A DNA stretch of 64,000 bases from contig MU832041.1 of the NCBI GenBank assembly GCA_029204225.1, positions 1-64,000 on the forward strand. The letters run 5' to 3'. This document shows positions 1-12,000 of the stretch, in pieces. How positions within the stretch are numbered: the stretch's first letter is position 1; each line of letters begins with the position of its first letter. The translations under genes were made by a program, and so were the position numbers. The notes under the pieces are model-generated. The model made no database searches. It saw nothing but the letters and a program-made list of their open reading frames with translations, and was not told where the DNA came from. Origin of the DNA: Diphasiastrum complanatum. Lineage: Eukaryota > Streptophyta > Lycopodiopsida > Lycopodiales > Lycopodiaceae.

Positions 1-3000
1 TCAAGTCACATATTTAATAAGTTTTGTAATTCCTGAGTTTAGACTAATATCTCTTGTTTGCAGTAAGCATTGAGAGTAGTGCATATAATCTCCCTTAGGG
101 GAAGAGATTCCAAATGGTATCATTAATCCCCAGTCTGTTTAATATGACTTCCCTTGAAGTCTACCCATGCCGAAATGGGACATGATGTACAGCAGAATGT
201 TGCCATTTTTTGCCAAGGCCGGATGGGGCCACTGTAAATAGCCACTTGGAGATTGTTGATGCAGAAGTAAGTATTTCTCATCTAGTATCTGATAGGTAAT
301 GATGATTTGTTTTTTTCAGAGTGCACAACATAATTTATTATATGTTCTCTGAATGAAGTCAGGCTCAGCAAGATGATGGACATAGCTGTGGATGGTTCTC
401 CATCCGCAATATACAGGACTTCTTAGAGTGGTACATAATGCAATCCGGGGTTCCAGATATACAAAAGCTAAATAGACTAGTGAATTTCCTAACTAAGTTA
501 TTTTCGATTTGGTTTTTGATAGGTCAATTGATCTCGGTTCTTTTGGATTTGCAATATAAATGTTGAGCATTTACAATGAATGAGATATATGAGTTTTTGT
601 TAGTAGATGTTGGTGAACTTATTATCTCATGCAACACCTAGTCCAGCTGCAGAAACGGAGAGGCCAACCAAGTCCACAGCTGACACTAGTCAGGGTGGAG
701 ATAATCCATATACTTTGAGTTGTAAATAATAGATTAAATAGAGATATACATTTTTGATGTAATGCCCTATGAATAATTATGGTCATATAGAAATTTAGAG
801 ACAACGAGGAAAAAGCATCCATTGTTATATACAGGACGCACATGAGATTATCAGAAAAGGAGAAATATATTGATATTTATGAGAGCGTTTACAAATATTG
901 TATCATGATTGCTCTATTATCTGAACAATTTCGCCCAAATCTTTGCATTTGATTTTCTCTTTCATGTCTTTTACGTATCTGCACAAACATACATTAATCA
1001 AATTACAGCTAGTGATCCAAATATTGACAAAAAGGATAATGAATACAAATTAATATACAAATTCATAGATTTCACATACCAATTTTCCCATCCAATATAA
1101 AGCTGATATATTCAGGGATATCTTGCTGTAAAAGTGTCAGTTTCCGTTCTAATGTAGAATAAGGTCCAATCTTTAAGTAACTCCCCATTTGCCATGATAT
1201 CAATGCATATACAATCAGTGTGATGAATGTTTGATTCTACAAGAAATATCTGCAGTGGATCTTATGTCCCAACCTTTGAATAAAAAATCATCTGATAGAT
1301 TTTTGCAAACAAACAATGTGGGAGTTCGATGCACCTCCATGTTTGAAAAAGAGATGACAAACAATGACATTGGAACAAACCAGCTTAAGTGCACATTTCT
1401 TGATCTAGTACTAGTTTTGAGTGACTTTTGTACATCATTATATAGCTTGGAATGAAAACATTTTATTATATTGTCGTTGACTGCAATCCACCACACGTTA
1501 TATTGAAATATAGGTAGAGGTATACACTCTAGTTTTCCCATTCCTCCATTTCTGTCTGAATATACATAGCATCATAGAAAAATATTCCAAAATCTGCAAG
1601 TTCTTTTGTCGTTTGTCCTTTGTATTGCAATTCGCCAATTTCTGAATGGATGACATCTATAATACTTGAAAGAGATGCCACAGGTTCCCATTCATGTATA
1701 TTTGAAGGATATAGATTTGCAATACAAAATCATAATAAGCTCCCATTCATATATACAAATACGTTTTAAAAAATGACAAGCAACCCAAAAAATTAAGATA
1801 CTTACAAATACACTTTCGAAAATCATGTGGATTTACAGCCTCCACATTAAGTTCTGAATGCATATAAACATGTTGAAGAAGCACCTCTGAAATGGTTTGT
1901 CCTCCTGAAGAAACTTTTTAATCAATAATCCGCCCTTTCCAATAAGATTTATATGTATACTTGGCCTTTTTCTTTTGGTGAAAAGCCCCTCTCGCCGATG
2001 GATGCATCAGTACCCAAGAAGCCTTATGATATTCATGAGCAATCCACGTGCCATCGTCTTCCCTCTCATTATAAAAAATTGCAGAGCATATCAAGGATCT
2101 CGGTCTTCTTTCATCGCCATAGCTTGAAGAGTTCATGTTTGAACTTGTCAATATGAGAGTCCAGAGTATACTAGGCGCCAAGCCTATTTGTGAGTCCCAA
2201 GGTAATTTTAACTTGAGGTTAACCCAAGCAGTTTAGTCAACCAGTCGTCGCGCACGCCAGCCAATAGTATGCTTCCAATCTACCAGACCTAAAATTCAAA
2301 TTTGCCCAAACATGAATTGTGTTTTCCGGGTCAGGCGAGTTATGTTACATAGAAGCCACTATGTCAAGAACCGATTGGGCCACATGGACATAAACAGCGA
2401 GGAAAAAAAAAAAAACTCATAACAAATGGCCCTTCTAAGTTTGAGAACTCCTGTAATGAGAGTTTAGACCCACTTATCATGCTTGCTTGCAAGCCTTTCT
2501 TCTCATTCGATCCTAGCTTAGGACTGATTACTCCTTGCATCCTAGCTGCATTGACATCTTCTTTAAGCTTGTACTTTTCTAGTGTTTTTTATTTGGCTTT
2601 TACCAAGTTCCAATCATGTCTTAACACCACTGGAGTTTGGATGTCCCATCTCTATAAGCTCTTCATACTACATCACAATGATGTCTTATCCACATGCTCA
2701 TATGTTTATATATTTAGTTTGTGTCAAATTTTACATCTTCTGGAAATACTTCCCGAAGAGTATTAACAATTTGTGATTTGAGTTTTGCAGATTGTTTGGC
2801 CCATTTCACAAATAATTTTTCGCCAAAATAATATTTGCATAAGAATACATTCTATCTAAAACCACCCTCCCCTTACAATTTGTGATAATATTCTCTTCTG
2901 GATCTACATCATGGAAGGGATTTGTGGATGACTCTTCGAAATGGAGGGGTGAGGGAGTCGCTTGTGAGGATCCAGCACCCTCGCCTCGACTAAGCATCAA

Positions 3001-3304
3001 ATTTCGCAATTGTGTTTTTTGCTCGGGAGTTAGTGATGCATAAAAATCAAAAACATAATCTCCACTACTCCCACCATTTTCGGACCCCGACATGATTACT
3101 ACATTCATAACATACACACACATCATAACAATTATAGAATTTTGCAAATTTTCTTTTAAATTTTTTCAAATTTTAAATGACAGTAACTTGAGCTACAAAG
3201 CACCAAATAAGTCGCTATACAGCACATTATAGAGGGTAAACATGTTTTCAAGAGGACTGCCATGTCACCCTACCACCTAGGCTTCACATGTGCAAGTAGT
3301 AAAT
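1..3304. other. Upstream flank without a recognisable gene
   Basis: AT-rich sequence with only short open frames on both strands (for example 1231-1455 + and 1918-2181 -). None shows a family motif that I recognise, splice-consistent continuation or a repeat relationship with the rest of the window. Some may be decayed transposon or gene remnants. Confidence 0.4.
2806..3093 (-). CDS. Hypothetical small ORF, possible transposon N-terminus
   Basis: A 95-residue frame beginning MSGSENGGSSGDYVFDFYAS, with an acidic and Ser/Gly-rich first half and the segment SLTPEQKTQLRNLMLSRGEG. I do not recognise the family. The composition (low-complexity start, a short helical segment, then a polar linker) resembles N-terminal parts of plant transposon proteins, but no catalytic motif is present and the frame stops after 95 codons. 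An in-frame upstream ATG would extend it to 3147. No neighbouring frame continues it. It could be a chance frame. Confidence 0.2.
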   Translation of the reverse strand: MSGSENGGSSGDYVFDFYASLTPEQKTQLRNLMLSRGEGAGSSQATPSPLHFEESSTNPFHDVDPEENIITNCKGRVVLDRMYSYANIILAKNYL

Positions 3305-4005
3305 GACCAAGGGTTAAGGACTAAGGGCTAAGCACTGAGGGATAAGAGCTAAGGGCCAAGGATTTAAGGACAAGGATTAAGAGCCAAGGGTTAAGGGCCA
3401 AGGGCCAAGACAAAAGACGCTAAGAGTTAAGTTTCAATGGCCAAGGGCCAAGGGATGAGGACTAAGAAACAAAAGCTAAGGGCTAAGGGTTGAGGACTAA
3501 GGGACAAGAGCTAGGTGTTAAGACGAAAGGGCTAACAACCAAGGGCCAATGACCAAGGGTTAAGGACTAAGGGCTAAGCACTAAGGGATAAGAGCTAAGG
3601 GTCAAGGATTAAGGGCTAAGGGCCAAGAATTTAAGGACAAGGATTAAGGACTAAGGGTTAAGGGCCAAGAACTAGGACGAAAGGCGTTAAGATTTAAGTT
3701 CCAATGGCCAAGGGCCAAGGGTTGAGGACTAAGGGACAAAAGCTAAAGGCTAAGGGCTAAGGGCCAAGAGAGAGAGAGATGCGATAAGGACCAAGGGTTA
3801 AGAGTGAAGGGCCAGGAGTTAAGTTTTAGTGGCCAAGGATTGAGGATTGAGGGACAAGAGCTAGGTGCTAAAGGCCAAGAGTTAAGGACTAAGGGTTAAG
3901 AGCGAAGGGATAAGAGTTAAGGTCCAAGGGTTTAGGGCCAAGGACTAAGAGTTAAGGACCGAGGGCTAAGAGTTAAGGTCCACAGACCAAGGATCAAGGG
4001 TTTAA
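3305..4005. repeat. Degenerate heptamer satellite (TAAGGGC/CAAGGGT-like)
   Basis: About 700 bp built of loosely 7-bp units such as CTAAGGG, CCAAGGG, TTAAGGA and CTAAGCA, with occasional 6-8 bp units. Phrases of several units recur (for example CCAAGGGTTAAGGACTAAGGG near 3308 and 3549), suggesting higher-order duplication. A short GAGA run interrupts it near 3769-3778. The strand is strongly G/A-rich. The unit resembles but is not the plant telomere repeat TTTAGGG. Confidence 0.85.
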
Positions 4006-4010
4006 GATTG

Positions 4011-4337
4011 GGAGCTCCACCCACCACGGCGGGTGGAGCCTCCATTAAAAAAAAAAAGAAATTTGGGGGCTCCACCAGCCGTGGGGGCTGGGGCCTCCAT
4101 AAAAAAAAAAATTCGGGGTTTCACACGCCGCGGTGGGTGGGGCCTCCATAAAAATATTTAAAAAATTCCATAAAAATAAATAAATCAAATAATAAAAAAA
4201 AAGAGAATTAAATTTTTTTTTTTGAAAATGTTAAAAAATAAATATTTTTTTTTAAAATTATTTTTCTTATAAAAAAAATTTAAAATTTAAATTTATTTTT
4301 TTTGGAGGCTCCATCGGCCGCGACGGGTGGAGCCTCC
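4011..4337. repeat. Cluster of four GC-rich imperfect palindromes
   Basis: Four related 33-35 bp units lie at 4011-4043, 4065-4099, 4115-4149 and 4304-4337. Each begins with a GGAG/GGGG-CTCCA-like arm and ends with GGGCCTCC or GGAGCCTCC. The last has perfect 10-bp arms (GGAGGCTCCA ... TGGAGCCTCC) around a GC-rich loop. They are separated by A- and T-rich tracts. They start just after the heptamer satellite. Confidence 0.75.
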
Positions 4338-4528
4338 AAAACAACTGAAAACCGGGATTGAGCCGTAAAGATCGATCCAAACACTTAGCCGATTAAGTCT
4401 GCCAGCCCACTAAAATAAATCACTTCTTCCGCCATCAACCACATGATCGACTGAGACCAAAAGAAACGTCGTAAACCATTGGGAGTCCATCAAGATTCTG
4501 ACACGGATATCATCAATTGGATTTAAGC

Positions 4529-4544
4529 TGTGTGTGTGTGTGTG
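4529..4544. repeat. (TG)8 microsatellite
   Basis: Eight TG dinucleotides in a row inside otherwise unremarkable sequence. Confidence 0.9.
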
Positions 4545-5446
4545 TTTAAAAAGAAATTGTAGGGCTAGTGGCCATGATCCATTTAGATTCTAGGCTGAAA
4601 GCCCCAATATTATTTAGTAAATGTTTCAACTTGGAATGGATATTATCCTCTATAAAAATGAAATTTGAAGGGCAATTTATATCTAAGAACTTCTAAGTGT
4701 GAGAACATTGTCAAAGAAATCATGGAAATAAAGCACTAAGGGCGCCCTTGAAAGTTAAATTTCAACGCTGATTCTGTGCACAATAAATGTTGTTGACCAC
4801 GTGTTCACTTTTTTCCTGGTACTCATAAAATTTTCCAACAATATCATGTGTGATTGTTGTTTGTGTTTACCAAAAGAATATCTATTGATTACCTTACATT
4901 GAAACCACCGATTCGTGATGGGAGGAAACAGTCCGATTGACAACCCACGAAGACTTATTTTTATTAAAAGTGACTTCAGTAACGTGTTTTTGACTTTAGA
5001 GAAAATGACAATTTGGGAGCTATTCTAAATATGTGGGAAGTTGAACAGCTCAACACTCGGTGGTGACCTCCCTAATTGTTGACCTTGGAATTACTTTGTT
5101 GTATTTAACATCAAGTGTAATTGATAGCAGTGTTTTGAACGTGTGGCAGCACGATGGGAGGACATAAACGCTTTGACTGTTCTACAACACACTAGACATG
5201 TATGTAATTGTGTATTATTGCATACTTACAAGCAATAACTGGATGAAGCTATTCATTATTTGACATTTTGAGACGCCTTTTCTGTTAATGTTTATTGGTA
5301 TCATCATGCTGAGCTCTTTAGATCTCAATACTGTTCGTATTTCTGCACCGAGAGGATACATTTTTTTCAAGCAGACAAATTATAACTCAAACAAACTATA
5401 GAAAGGTTTTGGCAATTCAGTCATCTAAATACTATTTTCAGTTGAG

Positions 5447-5674
5447 ATGGACGGCATATCGTGTAATGATGCGGAGCCTACCAGAGGGTCATCGTCAATT
5501 GCACACAATCAATACCTTTATACAAATGGATCTCAAATACGCCAGGAGAATGGTGAGCAAACGTTAGAGAGAAGGGAGCAAGGTGCAGTTAGGACTCGGA
5601 TAAGTTTGTTCTATCCTATTATTTGGGAAGGTGACTCGGCTTTTGATGCGTGGCTGACAGCTTCAACTGTTCAG
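5447..5674 (+). CDS. LAX: LAX exon 1
   Basis: Codes residues 1-76, from the polar cytosolic N-terminus to the start of the first membrane helix (WEGDSAFDAWLTASTVQ). Donor CAG|GTCTGT, phase 0. Only a possible 3' splice-like TATTTTCAG lies just upstream (about 5434-5442), so a 5'UTR intron is possible. Confidence 0.88.
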
Positions 5675-6024
5675 GTCTGTCAACAACATTGTTGTACGCA
5701 TTTCATATTTGGTTGCATGCTTAATTTCATTAAGCTCAATAACCGAGCTTGAATGATCTGCGTACGATCCAGTTTTCTGATTGTATATGAGATCGAACAG
5801 ATTGCTCAGGTGCTGCTGACACTGCCGACCTCGTTTGCTCAGTTGGGTTTAGCGTCTGGAATAGCATTGCAGGTACTATATGGCTTGATGGGCTGGTGGA
5901 CGTGCTACGTTATAACATCCCTTTATGCCGATTATCGTCGCACCAAAGAAAACCAAAACGTAACCTTTCATAATCATACAATTCAGGTAAATTTCAGGAT
6001 TATATAGCCTTATCAAATTAAATG

Positions 6025-6091
<67 letters not shown>

Positions 6092-9000
6092 TATCAGAAT
6101 TCCTAAAGTTGCTTCGGAGAACCTTTTATCATTACTTCGAAAACGCTTGGCATCCAACGTTCGAGTATCCCTTTGGAAACCAAGAAGCACTATTTTGAAA
6201 ACGAAAAATCAGAACCTACCGCCACTAAGTTGATTCTTGCGATGTTCAGATTAGACAGTCAAGCTTCGAATTGCAAATTAAATAAATGATATGCTTGGCT
6301 TCTAGTGGTATGAGGTTCTTCAAGGACTTCTAGGGCCGCGTTGGATGGTTATAGGTTTATTTTTCAACATAACCTGCACGTCCTCTTTGGCTGCTATACA
6401 AATAATCGCTAGCGGCAGGTAAGCTTCAAAGATTTCTTCGGTCTATCCTTTTCTTTTTTGTCATTATTCCCGCCTATTCCATTACAATGAGCATCTTTTT
6501 TAATAAACTTGCAGACTTCTTAACTGACAAGCTATCAAATATCACCCTGAAACTCTCAGCATAGCGTTCAATATCAACGATCACTATTCTAAGCGTACGT
6601 GGACACTGATATTCGGAGCAATTTTCCTATTGACTGCGCTGATCCCAACAGCTCATAACTACCGTTTATGGTCGTTTATGGGAATTCTCATGACAACGTA
6701 TACTTCCTGGTATCTAACAATTGCTGCTGTAACTAATGGCCAGGTTTGTGATCATACTAGTGAGAAATGAAAGCGTACTAATATTGTAGAAGCAAACTGT
6801 ACAGGATGCTGAATGTATAGTTCCATCCCTGTAGTTGGCAGTTATCGATCGATTGTTGATTTGATCTTATTTTGGTTCTGATGAGTTAGAGATAATGAGT
6901 TATCTTTGAGCCACAATTGCTGGCTCGCCTTTTTCCCCAGCAAACCACATAAGTTCACTAAGTTGAATGAAATAGGTTTCGGATGTGAAGCACACCGGGC
7001 CGGAGAAACTGGACGCTTACTTTATCGGAGCAACGAACATTCTCTACGCATTCGGCGGCCATGGCTTTACTGTGTATGTTTCAAAACAAAGTAAATTGCT
7101 GATCAGAGCATATGTTAGTTAACCATTCAAACGGCAATCAACTGAAATCAATGCTTGCATGACAAATCATGCTAAAGATTAATCTAACTTCGATTAATTG
7201 TAGGGAGATCATGCATGCCATGTCGAAGCCAAAGAAGTATAAAGTGGTATATCTTTATGCTGTTCTATATGTTTTCTCAATGACAATACCATCAGCCTCA
7301 GCTATGTATTGGGCATTTGGAGATAAGCTCCTAACCGCCGATTCCAATGCATTTTCATTCCTCAAAAAATCGAAGTTTTTAACTGCCGCAGCAGTTTGCA
7401 TGCTCATGCACGAGGTATGTCTTTTTTGTTGCTTTGTTAATGTTCCGACTCCTTGATTTGAGCTACATTTAATTCTTGTTTCTTTGTAAACTAACCCCAA
7501 AATGCATTTTGTTCAGATTTTCTTGACTTTATGTCGCATCACAGTTCTGAGAATGGATTTACTAACTAGTGAAAGTTCTAGAATGGATTTACTACTAACT
7601 AGTGAAAGTTCTAGAGTTAAAACATTAAGTATGGACAAATCTATCAAGTCAAATCAATATTAAGTTCAAGAAGGTAATCTATTTCATGATTGGTTTATTG
7701 ATATTATCCTTCGGTATATTGTGATGGCTATTATTGAAGATTTATGTTTAATGAGGGCCATTATTATCAAATTTGTGACATACTATTCCATTCAGTAACT
7801 TATCTCCCAACTAATAGGGACATTGATAGCTTCATTTGTGCATAGATTGACATAGAATATGCTATTTCACTGAATCATTAGGGCAAAGGATTGGTCCAAC
7901 TGAAAAACTCTAATTGAGTTCAAGGGGGAGCCACTTATAATGGTGGTGTTGCCCTACATGAGTAACATGGATATTGTCACATCCAATCTTGAGGGCCTTC
8001 CCAGTTACCTTGTACTCCCTAGTCAACAAGAATTTTCTAGGTTATTTTTTATATCCATTTCTCATAGTAAGAAGTTAGTTTTTTTTTTTGTCTGATGTAT
8101 GCCATTGTGCTCTTGCCTTAGATTTTTCAAGTAATTTGTTCATTGATCAATCTTGTGCAATCACAACACCTCATGAAGATCCTGTAAGGTGTGTGGTGAA
8201 GTTCACACGTGCTAAAAACTTCACAGCATTGTCTATAACTAGGCAAGAGACATCAACTTTTAAATCTTTTGGATCATTTGCAAGTCAGAGCTTCTTGCTT
8301 CCTCCTTGTGAATGTGAGCTATAGGGATTTCCATTGCTAGGTCTCATGTGCCTTAATTACATAAACCCATGCTCATTTTCCATTGCTTTGTACTCTTTCT
8401 TTCATTCATAATGTGATTCTATGGAGATCCATGTGTTTCTAGCTTTCTTTGGACATTTTATCTTGAGTGCTTTGCATTTACAGGACTTTCTTGGTATCAG
8501 AGCAACATGAATCTCATTTCATTTTAAGAGTTTATTGCTTTTGTAGCTTTCTTTTTGCTAATTTATAACTTTCGAATTGTAAGGTCTGTTCATACTTATT
8601 TTTAGCATATAATTCAATCTGAAATCACACTTTATGACCTTACTTTGATGGACAACCAAATTCAATCAGTATAATAATATTGAAGATTGGTTAACTAGAC
8701 TAGAGGTCCACTTTCGCATGACCATTATTCTGAAGAGAATAAATCTACTGTGTATCACTGTGTTTTCAAGGACAAGTTCAAGCATGGTGGGATACGCAAG
8801 CATGAGCACTTTCATCTTTCTTTTGTAAGTTTTGAAAGATTTTCCTCCTAAGGGTTAGAACCCTTGATGTAGACTTGGACTCATAGAGCTTCTTTAAAGC
8901 TTCCCAAGCCTCACTAGATGTAGTGCACTTACCAACTTCCTTGAGAAGTTCATTAGTCACATTCATCTTGATCACATGAAGAGCTTTCTTTACCCTCCTA

Positions 9001-12000
9001 CCATACCTCAATTGTTGTTGAGGTGCCAAAGTTTCCACACCTACAACAATATCCATCAACTCATTCATCTCAAGGAGAGACTCCATTCTCACCTTCCAAG
9101 TTGAATAGTTGTTTGAGGTAAGCCTATCATTGCTCTCCAACATGAAGCCATTAATAGCCATGTTGCAATGATTTAATCTTCTCTTTCAGCCTGTTTCAAT
9201 GCACTTAGCACTATCTTGAAAGTCAACAAGTGAATTCAAGAAGAACTCATGAAGATATGGAACCTCTCAAATCTCTTTCTTGCACAAAAGTAGCAAAATT
9301 TAATTCAACACATAGAATTGATTGTTAAAAATTCACAATTCTAGCTTGACTAGTTTTGGTCATGTGACTTGTAAATAGTTAAATGGTCATGATGTGGCTT
9401 GTCACACGTGCCAAATAGCATAGGATTCCATTCATAAGGATGTTCTCAAGTAGACCTAAGTGTTAGAACCTTTGGAATGAGTCCAAATTATGCTTAGATA
9501 CAAGGGAGAAAAAATAGGAGCTATTTTTGGTAATTTTTGCATTGTTGAGGGATCTCCAAGATTCCAACCCTAACTTGGTAGGGATGAAAGATCCACCAAA
9601 ATTAGCATTAGGGATAGGTTTAGGGCTACTCATACCTGCCCAAAACCGTGATGGATCTTGTATATATAGGTGATGATATCTCACCAAAATCAATCAAGCA
9701 ATTTCATGTTTTTTCTCTCATAATGGTGCAATTGCTCTCTATGTTCATAATTGTTTGAGTACTTGTGATTACTAATGATTATAGGATTGAATGTAGGTCT
9801 GGTGTACAGTACTCAGACTGTGGTAGGCCGTACTTTCACACGTGTGAAGCCTTCTTCAAGGATTTGGGCCATTTAGTGAGGTTCAAGCATAGGTTTTTGA
9901 TGGATTTTGATGGTTCAACTTGTGCTAATCTTATGAAATCATGATCTATTGTTTTCCTCATCATTTCAAGTGTTTTAGGATCCTTATTTGCTGTAATTTT
10001 TACATGGTATCAGAGCCTAAAGGCTGAAATGAGCTAAATCCTTGGTTTGCATTCAATTTTATCACAATTTTTGATCTAAATCTTGTGTAGATTGGATCTT
10101 AGCATCTAGTATTGATTCTAGAACTCAAAGTGAGTCAAATACATTGGAGATTGGTGTTGTGTGACTTCATTTGCAGGTGTTTAGGTGTCTAAAACCAGAG
10201 GCAAAGTTGAATTCAATTCACATTACCAAGATAGCAAGTTTTGCTTGCTCCAAGCATTGATTTCTAAGCGAGTTTTGGAGGTGATTTCATAGAGAAGGCT
10301 TTCTAGCATTCAAGGAAAGGGAAGATCAGAGTTTTGGGGACTCTTCAAGGCTGTTCTAAGGTGTAGTAGGCACCTCCTAAAGTGATTTAGGTTCAGTCCA
10401 ACCATTGCTTGACTTATGCACCAAATTAGATCAATTTTTCATCAATTTTGATCATTTTTTGCTTGTGATTGGATAGTAGATTGTGTTGCATCCTCATTAA
10501 GTTCCATTTAGATCTTTTACAAGTGATTTTGGAAGTATATTAGGTTGCTGAAATTCACTCTTGATCAGATCATTTGGAAGCTTTAATGTTCTTTATAGAA
10601 AGAGGGGCAATTCTACTAGTATTGTCTACTTCAATCAAGCAAGTGCATTGTTTCTAGTATTCTATGATTTGATTTTGTTAGAGATCATTCTTAGATCTTT
10701 ATAGGAAGTCTATCACTGATCTTTTCAGGTCCCTAAGAAGTGGGATAAGGTAGACCTTCAATCAAATCAATAGAAGTAACCTTCATTTGTGTCAAGTCCT
10801 TGATTAGGAGACTAGATGGCATCTATAAATGCATATCTTTTGGATACTAATGAAAGGCTCAACAAAACTAACTATTCCATATGGAAAGTTAGAATGGAAT
10901 CTATCATGATCATGCAAGATCTGATGGAAATTGTAAATGGTAAGGAGGGTGAACCTATTCATCCTCAAGAAAAAGCCAAATACATCAAGAGGTGCAATGT
11001 TGCACTACATTGCATAAAAATGAATGTTGCAAATGAACTCTTAAGAGAGGTAGGAGATTGCACTTCAGCTCAAGATGCTTGGGAGACTTTGCAAAAGGTC
11101 TATGAATCCAAGAACCAAACTAGAATGTTAGCTTTGAAGAATCAAATCTATAGAAGCTATCAAAAGAAAGGAGAGAGTGCACATACTTTTGTCCTAAGAG
11201 TAAAGGAATTGAACAAAGAGCTAGCCTTTATAGGTGACCCTATCAAGGATGAAGAGCTTGTTCAACTCATATTGAATGGACTAAGCTTTGAATTTGACAA
11301 TTTGGTTCAGGGATATGCAATTATGGGTAAGCTACCCATACTTGAAGAACTCCAAGGCACACTCATGGCCGAGGAATCAAGAAGGAGCCAAATGCAAGAG
11401 AGGATGGATAGGCTTTCCATCCAAGGTGGAGATGACCAAGCTCTCTTCACCAAAGGCAAAGGCAAGTCCAAAGGCAAAGGATCAACATTCAAGAAGTCTA
11501 CAAAGCTTGAGGATCAAGAAGGACCCCCAAAGGCATCTCCATCAACTACCAAAGTCAAGAAGGACAAATCAAAGGTGAAGTGCTACTATTGTAGCAAGAT
11601 GGGGCATTATGCCTCGGAATGCTTCAAGAGGAAGCAAGATCAAAGCCAAGCCAACATGAGCAAAGAGGAGGAGGAGGAGAGTTCACATGAGGACTCTCTC
11701 ATGATGTCCATATTTTCTTCAACAAGCTTCAAAGGAGAAGATCCTTGGTGGATTGACTCGGGTGCTAGTTCACACATGACTAGTAAAAGGGAGTTTTTCT
11801 CTTCTCTCTTATCTTATGATGGACCTATAAAGTCTATCTATACAGCAAATGATGAAGCTTGTAAGATTGAAGGAGTTGGTAGCATTCCCCTTTGCTTAGG
11901 ATCTTCCAAAAAGATCAACATAGAAGGTGTTTTGTACATTCCTACAATAACAAAGAATCTACTAAGTGTTGGCCAAATGGTAGACAATGGTTTCAATGTT

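Noticed and set aside
1215-2181. Possible host exons (1215-1541 - and 1918-2181 -)
   Set aside because: No recognisable domain, no consistent splice partners and overlapping frames on the other strand.
3305-4005. Interstitial telomere repeat
   Set aside because: Units are TAAGGGC/CAAGGGT variants, not TTTAGGG, and are too irregular.
5876-6190. Minus-strand frame with a long Arg-Glu repeat
   Set aside because: It is the complement of the (CT)n microsatellite and LAX exon 2, an artefact of low complexity.
9463-9693. 76-codon minus-strand frame repeated at 13997-14227 and 25792-26022 (and altered at 30145-30390)
   Set aside because: It lies wholly in the LTRs of copia A and B; its recurrence follows from LTR duplication. 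The fourth copy is frame-disrupted, which argues against selection.
11288-11578. Alternative frames inside copia A gag and pol
   Set aside because: Shadows of the 1008-codon frame, with the same pattern in element B.
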